Source of the DNA: CALDOK01 sp964481655 | Lineage (GTDB): Bacteria; Myxococcota_A; UBA796; JAFGLY01 | Length of the DNA: 64,000 bases | Direction of reading: 5' to 3' | Assembly: GCA_964481655.1 (NCBI GenBank) | Contig: CAYZVO010000013.1 | Coordinates: forward strand, 1 to 64,000 | In this document: positions 16,605 through 24,702 of the stretch, piece by piece | Layout: each line of letters begins with the position of its first letter | Position numbering within the stretch: position 1 is the stretch's first letter | Made by a program: the position numbers and the translations under genes | The notes under the pieces: model-generated | Told to the model about the DNA's origin: nothing | What the model saw: only the letters and a program-made list of their open reading frames with translations | Database searches by the model: none

Positions 16605-19265
16605 CTACAGGGACTCGAAGCGGCCCTGGAAGAAGCGCAGGCGGCTGGGCTCGTAGACCATCTTCAGGCCCTTGATCTCGTCGCGCTTGGCGTAGACGCG
16701 GGCGATGCCGGCGGCCACGGCGCGCATGTGATCGTTCGAGTAGGCGCGGCGCGGGATGGTCAGGCGCACCAGTTCGAGGGCCGGGCGGTAGTTCTCGCCG
16801 GTCTCGGGGTTGCGGCCCTTGGACACGTTTCCGCGCTCCATGGCGCGCACGCCGGTCTCCACGAAGATCTCGGCCGCCAGGCGCTGGGCCGGGTACTCGT
16901 CCTGGTCGATGTGGGGCAGGAAGGCCTTGGCGTCGAGGAAGATGGCGTGGGAGCCCGAGGGCTTGACCACGGGCACGCCGGCTTCCTGCAGCAGCTCACC
17001 GAGCAGGGCGGTGGCTTCGACGCGGGAGAAGATGTAGGCGTCGTCCAGCATCTCCTCGATGCCCTGGGCGATGGCGGCCAGGTCGCAGGCGGGCAGGCCA
17101 CCGTCGGTGACGTTGCCTTCGTAGACGCGCAGCATCTCGTCGGCCTGGGCCTTCCACAGGGCGTTGTCCTTGAACGCCAGGATGCCGCCCATGTTGACGA
17201 TGAAGTCCTTCTTGCCGGAGATGGTGCAGCCGTCGCCGTAGGACATCATCTCGCGCAGCACCTCGCGCGCCGGCACGCCCTGGTACTTGGGGTCGTGCTT
17301 GGCGATCATGCAGGCGTTCTCCATGCAGCGGGTGCTGTCGAAGAACACCGGGATGCCGCGCTCGGAGCAGTAGGCGTAGACGTCCTTCATGTTCTCCATG
17401 GAGGCGGGCTGGCCACCGGCCAGGTTCACGCTGTGCTCGAAGCTGATGTAGGCGACCTTGTCCGCGCCGTGCTCATCGACGATGGCCGCGATCTTGGACA
17501 CGTCGATGTTGCCCTTCCAGCGGAAGTCGTCTTCCGGCTGGTGGGCCTCGTCCACGATGACGTCGGCGAAGATGCCACCGGCCATCTCCTGGTGGAGCTT
17601 GGTGGTGGTGAAGTACATGTTGCCCGGGACCCACTGCCCTTCCTCGATGTGGTTCTGGGAGAGGATGTGCTCCGCCGCGCGGCCCTGGTGGGTGGGGATG
17701 ATGTGCTCGTAGCCGAAGGCGTCCTGGAGCAGTTCCACCAGGTAGTGGTACTCGTCGGTGGCGGTGGCGGAGGGGTTGGCCCGCACGAAGTCGGCCCACT
17801 GGTCGGTGGACATCGCGGCGGTGCCGGAGTCGGTCAGGAAGTCGATGCCGATGTCGGCCGAGCGCAGCAGGAAGGTGTTGTAGCCGGCCTCTTCGACGGA
17901 CCTGCGCCGGGCCTCGGGGGACAGCTCGCCCACGTACTCGATGACCGAGATGACGTAGGGGAAGCCGGTGTAGTCCCACTCTTCCAGCTCGGGGAAGATC
18001 CAGCGGTAGCGCATCTCGTCGCGCCAGGAGCCCACGTTCAGGGTGGCCAGGCCGCGGATCTGCTGCCGCTGCTCCCACAGGCCGATGATGGCGTCGGCGA
18101 TCTGCTCGAGCTGCTCGTTGGTCATGGCCAGGCGCGGGATCTGGACCGGGACCAGCATGTCGCGGCCCACGCGGCCGGCGGCCACGGCGCGGATGCCCGA
18201 GCACAGGTAGAGCGCGGCGCTGAAGGTGTCCTGCTGGTTCTCGGACAGGTGGGGCAGGAAGGCGTCGGCCTTGATGTAGGCGCCGTCGCAGCCCGGCACG
18301 AAGGGCACGCCCGCTTCGCGCAGCAGGGCGTGGAAGCTGTGGGCCTGGTGCAGGATCCAGTCGGCCTGGCTCTGGCCGGGCATCTCCTGCAGGCCGATGG
18401 CGAAGGCCTCCATGGTGCGGCCGGTCATGCCGCCGTAGGTGTGCAGGCCCTCGAAGACCACCACCTCGTTCATGAACTTCTCGTAGTCGCCGGCGTCGTT
18501 GGTGGCGAGCAGGCCGCCGATCTGGCAGCGGGCGTCCTGGGCGGCGTCCACCGCCAGCACGTCGGCGAGGGCGCAGAGGTCGCCGATGATGGCGCTCAGG
18601 GCGCGGCCGGCCTGGCCCTCTTCCTTGTGCTGGATGGCCCAGGCGTTCTCGACGATGCGGGAGCCGTCGAGCACCAGGCGCACGCCGTGCTTCTGGGTGA
18701 GCGCACGGACGGCGGTGAGGCCGGCGAGGCTGATGGGGTGGCAGCCGTCGGCGAAAGCCTCGACCCACACCAGGGCGGTGCCGGCCTCGAGCAGGGCCTC
18801 GAGGGCGGTGGTGTCGATGTCACCGCAGAAGAAGCCGGGGTCCACCGCGCGGACGTTGACGCCCCGGACCTGGCGGGGCTCGAGCACATCGCTGATGTTC
18901 ACGCCGTTGGTGGGCACGGTGGAGCCACCGGGCACCATGGTGGCCACGATCAGCTTGGTGGAGCCGAGCAGGTTGTGGGTGGGGCAGAGGTAGCTCTTGC
19001 CGAACAGCTCACCCACCGCGTCCTTCAAGGTCTCGAAGTTGCGCGCGCCGGCGTAGGCTTCGTCGCCGATGAACAGGCCCGCGACCTGCTCCTGGGACAT
19101 GGCGCCCATGCCCGTGGCGGCCATGTCGAAGGTGACCTGGCTCGGGGTGAGGTGGAAGACGTTGAAGCGGGCGTTCTGGAGGTGGCGCTTGCGCTCCTCG
19201 AGGCCGGGAAACGCGACGTTCCGGACAGTCTTGAACTTGTGCGGCTCGTGGACGGGGACACTCAT
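16605..19265 (-). CDS. Tandem-fused tyrosine phenol-lyase/tryptophanase-like protein with one degenerate half
   Basis: The 886 residues are two beta-eliminating-lyase domains in one chain (about 1-425 and 430-886); single-domain relatives have about 460. The C-terminal half keeps the PLP lysine (SGKKD, 683-687), THQGR (525-529), Asp643 and Arg646, a MERG with Arg811 where tyrosine phenol-lyase has Arg381, and VRLTIPRR with Arg834. It lacks DEAYAG. The N-terminal half keeps DEAYAG (Tyr71) but has DAAQD (240-244) where SGKKD belongs, so it cannot bind PLP covalently. In the family the active site is shared between subunits, so the halves may form one composite site. The substrate is probably tyrosine-like. 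It is apparently monocistronic. Confidence 0.88.
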   Translation of the reverse strand: MSVPVHEPHKFKTVRNVAFPGLEERKRHLQNARFNVFHLTPSQVTFDMAATGMGAMSQEQVAGLFIGDEAYAGARNFETLKDAVGELFGKSYLCPTHNLLGSTKLIVATMVPGGSTVPTNGVNISDVLEPRQVRGVNVRAVDPGFFCGDIDTTALEALLEAGTALVWVEAFADGCHPISLAGLTAVRALTQKHGVRLVLDGSRIVENAWAIQHKEEGQAGRALSAIIGDLCALADVLAVDAAQDARCQIGGLLATNDAGDYEKFMNEVVVFEGLHTYGGMTGRTMEAFAIGLQEMPGQSQADWILHQAHSFHALLREAGVPFVPGCDGAYIKADAFLPHLSENQQDTFSAALYLCSGIRAVAAGRVGRDMLVPVQIPRLAMTNEQLEQIADAIIGLWEQRQQIRGLATLNVGSWRDEMRYRWIFPELEEWDYTGFPYVISVIEYVGELSPEARRRSVEEAGYNTFLLRSADIGIDFLTDSGTAAMSTDQWADFVRANPSATATDEYHYLVELLQDAFGYEHIIPTHQGRAAEHILSQNHIEEGQWVPGNMYFTTTKLHQEMAGGIFADVIVDEAHQPEDDFRWKGNIDVSKIAAIVDEHGADKVAYISFEHSVNLAGGQPASMENMKDVYAYCSERGIPVFFDSTRCMENACMIAKHDPKYQGVPAREVLREMMSYGDGCTISGKKDFIVNMGGILAFKDNALWKAQADEMLRVYEGNVTDGGLPACDLAAIAQGIEEMLDDAYIFSRVEATALLGELLQEAGVPVVKPSGSHAIFLDAKAFLPHIDQDEYPAQRLAAEIFVETGVRAMERGNVSKGRNPETGENYRPALELVRLTIPRRAYSNDHMRAVAAGIARVYAKRDEIKGLKMVYEPSRLRFFQGRFESL

Positions 19266-19581
19266 GGGGTCTTCCTGCGGATTATGGAGTTAGAAAGCGC
19301 GATCATGGAAATAGCGCCGGACGCGGAGGCGGCCCAACGTAACCTGTTGCCGCCTGCGCGGGACGTGCGCGGGATCAGCCCACGCCGTCCCCGTGGAGCG
19401 CCTCACAGAGGGTGTCCCGGGCGTCCTGGAGCCAGCCGGAGGAGACGGGTTCACCGTCCACCCGTCCCGCTGGTACCCACGACGGCGAGCAGGGGATGAG
19501 GATCGGGGTGCGCATGCGGGGGGCTCGGTCGAGATATCAGGGGTCGCGTACCGACTCATCCATCCGGTCGCGAGGTCATCC
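19266..19581. other. Intergenic region between the divergent lyase and ATP-grasp genes
   Basis: This 316-base divergent region should hold promoters for both neighbours. I see no RNA gene, repeat or confident promoter motif. One small minus-strand reading frame (19375-19515) has coding-like codon use and is listed separately. Confidence 0.5.
19375..19515 (-). CDS. Possible small protein of 46 residues
   Basis: The frame starts with ATG and reads MRTPILIPCSPSWVP, then GRVDGEPVSSGWLQ and DTLCEALHGDGVG. About 87 percent of its codons end in G or C, like real genes in this window, but its ribosome site is weak. No family is recognised. It may be a chance frame in GC-rich DNA or a fragment. Confidence 0.3.
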   Translation of the reverse strand: MRTPILIPCSPSWVPAGRVDGEPVSSGWLQDARDTLCEALHGDGVG

Positions 19582-20577
19582 ATGCTGTCCGAGCCCCAAC
19601 GCTGGATCGGCGTCCTCGTGCGCTCCCGCGGTGCCGGGGCGCGCCAGGCTCCAGCGCTCCGTCCCGTGGGCCGCGCGGCCCTGAAGCTGCGGGAGGAGGG
19701 CGTCGGGGTCGTCTTCGGCGATGAGCTGGTGGACGGGCTGATGAGCGGCTGGGCCGCGGAGCCGGGGCGCTGGATTTCCGTGCGCCAGGTCCCGGTGGTG
19801 GCCCTGCACGACCGCTTCGCCTCCCAGACCTACCCGGAAGCCTACCGCGCCATCCTCGACGGCATGGCCGGGCTCCCCATGGGCAACCCTCTCGCGCTGA
19901 CCATGCTGTGCCGGGACAAGATCGAGAGCCAGCGGGTGCTCGAGGCTGCGAGCCTGTCCATGCCCAGCGTGGAGCCCGATCCCGCCCGCTTCGAGGACAC
20001 CCTCGCGGGCTGGGGGGCGGGCTACCTCAAGCCCCGCTTCGGGGCCCTGGGGCGCGGCGTGCGCCGGGTGCTGCCCGGCGACCCACTGCCCGCAGAAGGG
20101 GAGGGGGCTGTGCTGGGGGTGGTCGAGCCCCTCTTCCTGCAGCGGGCCGTGGCGCCCCCCGCGGGCTGGGCTGGCTGGAGCCTGCGGGTCCTGGTGCAGC
20201 GCCGCGTGGGCGGCGGCTGGACCGTGGCCTCCCGGGTGCTGCGTCGCAGCCGCGAGGATCCCGTGGTCAACGTGGCCCGGGGCGCCGAGGTCGGCCCCGC
20301 CGAGCGGGTGCTGGAGCCGGCGCGGGTGCGGGCGCTCGACGCCCTCTGCCTGCAGGTGGCGGACATCCTCGCGTCGCAGCCCTGGGGCCGCCTTGCGGTG
20401 GAGCTCGGCGTGGACGCGGTGGTGGACGAACGCGGTGACTTCCACCTCATCGAGGTCAACTCCCGCCCCCGCGGGCGCCTCGAGGCCATGGCCGAGCAGG
20501 ATCCTGCGCGCTGGGCCGACGCCCACGTCGAGGCCTGCGCCAGGCCCCTGCGCTACCTGGCGCGGCTGGAGGGCTAG
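19582..20577 (+). CDS. YheC/YheD-like ATP-grasp protein
   Basis: The 331-residue protein starts at the ATG at 19582 with GAGG seven bases upstream; the in-frame ATG at 19393 lacks a site. Its order fits the YheC/YheD ATP-grasp group: a pre-ATP-grasp region (1-105), then NPLALTMLCRDKIESQRVL, YLKPRFGALGRGVRRV (nucleotide-binding Lys and glycine loop, about 153-168) and HLIEVNSRPRG (metal-binding Glu and Asn, about 293-303). ATP-grasp enzymes ligate a carboxylate to an amine or thiol; the substrate here is unknown. It is the first of four closely packed genes, with the next starting three bases after its stop. Confidence 0.8.
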   Translation: MLSEPQRWIGVLVRSRGAGARQAPALRPVGRAALKLREEGVGVVFGDELVDGLMSGWAAEPGRWISVRQVPVVALHDRFASQTYPEAYRAILDGMAGLPMGNPLALTMLCRDKIESQRVLEAASLSMPSVEPDPARFEDTLAGWGAGYLKPRFGALGRGVRRVLPGDPLPAEGEGAVLGVVEPLFLQRAVAPPAGWAGWSLRVLVQRRVGGGWTVASRVLRRSREDPVVNVARGAEVGPAERVLEPARVRALDALCLQVADILASQPWGRLAVELGVDAVVDERGDFHLIEVNSRPRGRLEAMAEQDPARWADAHVEACARPLRYLARLEG

Positions 20578-20580
20578 GTC

Positions 20581-22098
20581 GTGCGCTCCTGGCTCCCGGT
20601 CATCGCGCTGCTGGCGGGCTGCGCCCAGGAGCCTGCCGGGTCGCAGGACCAGCCCGACATCCTGGTCATCCTGGTGCCCGGCCTGCGCGCGGACGCGCCC
20701 GGTGTGCCCGGGGCCGAGGCGGCCTTCCTGGAGGCCTTCGGCGATCGGCCCATGCGGCGCTTCACCGCGGCCTACGCCCAGTCGGTCTCCGAGTGGGTCA
20801 GCACGGGCTCCTTGCTCACGGGGCGCTATCCCGGGTCCATCCCCCTGTGTGGGAGGGTGAGCGCGGCGGCCGGAGACGGCCAGCCCTGGTGCACCGAGCT
20901 TCCCGCCGAGCTCCCCACCCTGCCCCGCGTGGCCGGTCTGTACGGCTACCGCAGCGCGATGATGACCATGGGGAACGTGGTCGTTCCGGGGGCCAACGCG
21001 GGCTTCCGTGCGGTCCATGTGGCCCCGGCCGTGGACGGGCGCACGGACGTCGAGCACCTGATCGAGCTGCTCGACGCGCACACGGGTGCGCCGGAGCCGC
21101 TCATGGCCATGGTGGTGTCGCCCGATCTCGACGTGCAGGGCCGTCCCGATCTGCGCGGGTCCATCGGCCTGCCGGCGGAGCCCAGCGCCTGTGAACAGCG
21201 CGTCCAGCAGGCCGGCCGTCCGCGCCTGGACGGTCGCGCTGGCACCCGCGATGCCACCTCCCCCCTGGAGCCGGCGGCGGTGACTGCGTCCTCGCCCTCC
21301 CTCGAGCCCCGCTGCACCCTGGACACCTGGGATCCGGCGGCGGACGGCATGCCGGGGGAGGCCGTACCCGCATACCCCTGGGGCACTCTGGACCGGGACC
21401 GGGTGGTCGCGGTCTACACCGCCGAGGCCGCCAGGCTCGGGCAGGATCTCGCCCGGGCGATCGACAGCCTCGAACACCAGCCCTGGGTGATCATCACCTC
21501 GCCCCACGGCCTCGACCTCGGTGAGGTCTCCGGCTCTCTGCCGGCCCCGAAGGCCTTCGCCACCCACCGGCTGTTGCTGGACCGCACCCTGCGAGTACCG
21601 CTGGTGATCATCGGGCCGGACGTCACCGCGTCCAGTGACCTGGGCCAGCCCGTGGAGCTGGTGGACCTGATGCCCACCCTCGCCAGCCTGGCGGGGGCGG
21701 TACCGCCGGCGGGGCTGCCGGGGCAGGACCTGCTGGCCCCCGACTTCGCGCCGGATCCCAGCGCCACAGCCTACGCCGAGTTCGGCGACATGCTCTGGCT
21801 GCGCCAGGGCCCCTGGGCGCTGACCCTGCGGACCCTGAACCACCAGGCCACCGCCCTGGACCCGGCCCTCACCGAGGCGGCGGCGCGGCCCGTGGATGAC
21901 CCCGTCTTCCACCTGCACAGGGTCGACCGTGACCCGCTCCAGGAGACGGGCCTGAAGACCGAACAGCCCGCCCTCGCCGAGCAGCTCCGCACGCTGATGC
22001 ACGCCACACGCAGCGGCCCGGCCGCTCCGCCGGAAGACCTTGCCGGCTCCGAGCGTTTGTTGGAGCTGCGGCTGCAGGGGAGTGAGGGTTACTGGTAG
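20581..22098 (+). CDS. Sulfatase-fold lipoprotein lacking the catalytic motifs
   Basis: This 505-residue lipoprotein (lipobox LLAGC) starts at GTG three bases after the upstream stop. The alkaline-phosphatase/sulfatase fold is clear from PDILVILVPGLR, LLTGRYPG (78-85), VIITSPHG (303-310) and PVELVDLMPTLASLAG. However, the usual metal pair DD after LVxL is PG, the formylglycine motif CxPSR before LLTGRYP reads EWVSTGS, and DHG is PHG. It is therefore predicted to lack hydrolytic activity and may instead bind a sulfated or phosphorylated ligand. It sits in an operon with an ATP-grasp protein and two CAP-like lipoproteins. Confidence 0.8.
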   Translation: MRSWLPVIALLAGCAQEPAGSQDQPDILVILVPGLRADAPGVPGAEAAFLEAFGDRPMRRFTAAYAQSVSEWVSTGSLLTGRYPGSIPLCGRVSAAAGDGQPWCTELPAELPTLPRVAGLYGYRSAMMTMGNVVVPGANAGFRAVHVAPAVDGRTDVEHLIELLDAHTGAPEPLMAMVVSPDLDVQGRPDLRGSIGLPAEPSACEQRVQQAGRPRLDGRAGTRDATSPLEPAAVTASSPSLEPRCTLDTWDPAADGMPGEAVPAYPWGTLDRDRVVAVYTAEAARLGQDLARAIDSLEHQPWVIITSPHGLDLGEVSGSLPAPKAFATHRLLLDRTLRVPLVIIGPDVTASSDLGQPVELVDLMPTLASLAGAVPPAGLPGQDLLAPDFAPDPSATAYAEFGDMLWLRQGPWALTLRTLNHQATALDPALTEAAARPVDDPVFHLHRVDRDPLQETGLKTEQPALAEQLRTLMHATRSGPAAPPEDLAGSERLLELRLQGSEGYW

Positions 22099-22127
22099 CC
22101 CCGCCCGCGCGGCCCCTGGAGAACCCC

Positions 22128-23228
22128 ATGCGCTCCGTCCTTCCCCTGATCCTGCTGGTCGCCTGCGGCGGCGCCAAGGACCCCAGCCCCGGCAAGCTGC
22201 AGTCCCTCGGCGAAGCCACCCCGCGCCTGCCGGCGCCGGAAGCGCGGGTCTACGCCACCCACGTCACCACCCCCGGTGATCCCCTGGTGGCGACGGTGGT
22301 CGGTGAGCTGGCCTGGGAAGAGTCCCTCTCCGGCGCCGCGGGTGCGCTGGGGGTGTCGGTGGCCGGCGGCCATCCCCCGGACGCCTGGGCCGTTCGCTGG
22401 GCCGCCCTGCGCGCCGGATATCCCCACCCCGTCGAGGAGCTCGCCTTCGTGCAGGTCCAGGAAGGCGCCGTCGGCCAGCAGGTCCTGGCCATCCTGGAGC
22501 GGGAAGCCCGGATCGGCGACCACGTCGGCCTGGTCCGGGCCCGCAGCGGCCAGGGCGATGTCTGGGTGGGCGTCATCGGTCGGCCACGCCTGCAGCTCGA
22601 GCCGGTGCCCCGCTCCATCCCCGTGGGGGGGGAGCTGGCCCTGACCGTGGTCTCCCCAGACCCGCAGCTGCAGCTGTCCATCGTCTCCCCCAGCGGCTTC
22701 CTCGAGCGGGGCGAGCTGGTCCCCGGCCTGCGCCACGTGCTGGACGAGCCCGGGGAGTGGTGGGTCCAGCTCGACGATCGCCACGGTGTGGCCGCGGCGT
22801 TCCCGGTGACCGCCGGGGCGCTGCCCGAGGCGACCCCGCCGCTGGTGGAGGTCTCCCTCCCGGCGAGCGACGCGGATCAGCTCGAGCTCATCGCGTGGGA
22901 GCTGCTGGACGAGGTCCGCGCCCACTACGAGCGCGCGCCCTGCGAGGGCGACCCCATCCTGGGCCCGGTGGCCGACGCCCACCTGGACGATCTGGTGGGC
23001 CACGACGGTCCGCGCTCCGGCGCCTTCGCCGGGGAGCCGGGCAGCTGCCGGGCGAGCATGTCCTGCGGCATCGCCCCCGGCAGCGGCGTGGAGGCCTGCT
23101 TCCAGCAGTGGCTCGTCGAGCCCGCCTCCCGCGCCGCGCTGGTGGACCCCCGCTGCACCGTGGCCGGACTCTCCACCCAGTCCAGCGGAGACCAGCTCTG
23201 GGTGCAGCTCGAGCTGGGGCAGGAGTGA
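22128..23228 (+). CDS. Lipoprotein with a degenerate CAP/SCP-like C-terminal domain
   Basis: The 366-residue lipoprotein (lipobox LVAC) has a beta-rich middle (about 160-225: VGGELALTVVSPDPQLQLSIVSPSG). Its C-terminal part follows the CAP-domain pattern (LELIAWELLDEVRAHY, ADAHLDDLVGHDG, FQQWLVEPASRAALVDPRC, DQLWVQLEL), but the typical H-E-H-H residues are largely lost. It is probably a diverged paralogue of the next gene, whose ATG overlaps its TGA. The role is unknown; a binding or scaffolding function at the cell surface is an inference. Confidence 0.65.
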   Translation: MRSVLPLILLVACGGAKDPSPGKLQSLGEATPRLPAPEARVYATHVTTPGDPLVATVVGELAWEESLSGAAGALGVSVAGGHPPDAWAVRWAALRAGYPHPVEELAFVQVQEGAVGQQVLAILEREARIGDHVGLVRARSGQGDVWVGVIGRPRLQLEPVPRSIPVGGELALTVVSPDPQLQLSIVSPSGFLERGELVPGLRHVLDEPGEWWVQLDDRHGVAAAFPVTAGALPEATPPLVEVSLPASDADQLELIAWELLDEVRAHYERAPCEGDPILGPVADAHLDDLVGHDGPRSGAFAGEPGSCRASMSCGIAPGSGVEACFQQWLVEPASRAALVDPRCTVAGLSTQSSGDQLWVQLELGQE

Positions 23229-24421
23229 TGCGCCGACGCCTCGCCCTCGGTGCCTCCCTGGCGCTCGTCCTCGCCGGCTGTCACCACGTCGGCCCCGACG
23301 GCCCGGAGCCTCGGCCACCCCAGGTGCGCTACCGCTACGGGGAGCCCAGTGATGCCGCTGGGCGCTGGCTGGTGGATCGACTGCCGGACTCCCGCTGGGA
23401 CCCCGCCCTGCTGGCGGCCGCGCGGGAGCTCAGCGGGGCAGCGCGGGATCCCTCCGCCCGCCTCACCCCCGAGGCCACCCAGCTGGCCACCGCCCGGGCG
23501 GGCTTCCCCGGCGACGCCCGCTTCGCCAGGCTCTACAACGGCGGCGCGTTCCCCGACGAGCTGCTGGCGGACGCCCGCGCGGCCCAGGGCGCGGCCCCCG
23601 AGCTGGACGTGGCCCTGGCCAGCCGCCGCTTCGCCGATGGCACCGTGCTGTGGGTGCTCGGCGTGGCCCCCCATTGGGGCGATCTGGTCCCCTTCGAGCG
23701 GGACCTCGGGCTCGATGACCCGGTCGCCATCGAGGTGGATGTCCCTGGGTCACGGGAGCTGCAGCTGTTCGTGGCTCCCCCGGCCGGCCCGGTGGAGGTG
23801 CTCACCATGAGCAGCGAGGTGGCCCGCTGGGTGGACCTCTTCCACGTACCTGGCCCCTACCTGATCGAGGTCGTGGACATCGGTGAGGACCGCAGCCGGG
23901 TGGTCTTCGACATGGTCGTCTATGTGGAGCAGGACCCCCCGCCCATGGAGCCGCTGCCGGTGGGGATCGAGACCCAGGACCCGGTGGTCGCCACGGCCTG
24001 GCTGTACACCGCCCTCAACGAGCGCCGGCGGGACGCCGGGCTCCCCCCGCTGCAGCCCTTCGAGCCCTTCGAGCCCCTGGCCCGCGAGCACGCGGCCCTG
24101 ATGGCCACCAGCGGTGTGCTGGGCCACGTCATCCCCGGGGTGGCCCCCGGCGTCGGGGCCCGGGCCTGGGACACCTTCCATCCCCGCGCCGAGCACTACG
24201 AGAACCTGGCGGCGGCCTTCTCGGCCGAGGAAGCCCATCAGCTGGTGTGGTCCTCCCCTGGCCACCGGCGCAACATGCTCTGCGAGCACTGCACCCACGC
24301 CGCCATCGGCGTCGCCCTCGAGCCGGTCACCGGCGGGCCCGCGCGCCTCTGGGTGGCCTGGGAGATCCTGGCCTTCCCGTCGGGGACGCCCCAGCCCTTG
24401 CCGGAGCACAAACATCGGTAG
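23228..24421 (+). CDS. CAP-domain (SCP/PR1-like) lipoprotein
   Basis: This 397-residue lipoprotein (lipobox LAGC) has a central beta-rich region ending near 240 and a C-terminal CAP domain. The CAP signatures are WLYTALNERRRDAGLPPL, LAREHAALMATSG, LGHVIPG, ENLAAAFSAEEAHQLVWSSPGHRRNML and an aromatic WVAWEIL end. CAP proteins are secreted cysteine-rich or lipid-binding proteins with varied roles. Start and stop of adjacent genes overlap as TGATG, indicating translational coupling. No terminator is visible before the 7-base repeat array that follows. Confidence 0.85.
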   Translation: MRRRLALGASLALVLAGCHHVGPDGPEPRPPQVRYRYGEPSDAAGRWLVDRLPDSRWDPALLAAARELSGAARDPSARLTPEATQLATARAGFPGDARFARLYNGGAFPDELLADARAAQGAAPELDVALASRRFADGTVLWVLGVAPHWGDLVPFERDLGLDDPVAIEVDVPGSRELQLFVAPPAGPVEVLTMSSEVARWVDLFHVPGPYLIEVVDIGEDRSRVVFDMVVYVEQDPPPMEPLPVGIETQDPVVATAWLYTALNERRRDAGLPPLQPFEPFEPLAREHAALMATSGVLGHVIPGVAPGVGARAWDTFHPRAEHYENLAAAFSAEEAHQLVWSSPGHRRNMLCEHCTHAAIGVALEPVTGGPARLWVAWEILAFPSGTPQPLPEHKHR

Positions 24422-24431
24422 CCCGTAGCCA

Positions 24432-24487
24432 GAGGCTGGAGGCTGGAGGCTGGAGGCTGGAGGCTGGTGGCTGGTGGCTGGTGGCCT
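24432..24487. repeat. Eight tandem 7-base units (GAGGCTG/GTGGCTG)
   Basis: Five GAGGCTG units are followed by two GTGGCTG and one GTGGCCT, immediately behind the CAP-lipoprotein gene. The array is perfectly periodic and should be prone to copy-number change. It is outside any believable gene; the rest of 24422-24702 holds nothing I recognise. Confidence 0.9.
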
Positions 24488-24702
24488 GTGTGGGTGGGGC
24501 GTTGGCGGGAGGCGAGTTCCGGCCTGCCGGGCGGGCCGGGCTTCCGCGGCGCGCCCTGGTTGACGCTCGGTGGCGGGGCCGATGATGGTGGCGCTGGAGA
24601 CACCGCTGCAGCCCTGGCCCTGGCGCGGCCTGCACCCGCCAGCGACGTCTGCGTCGGGCCGCCACGCCTTGTTCCTGGGACCCGGAAGTCGGGAGCCGCC
24701 TG

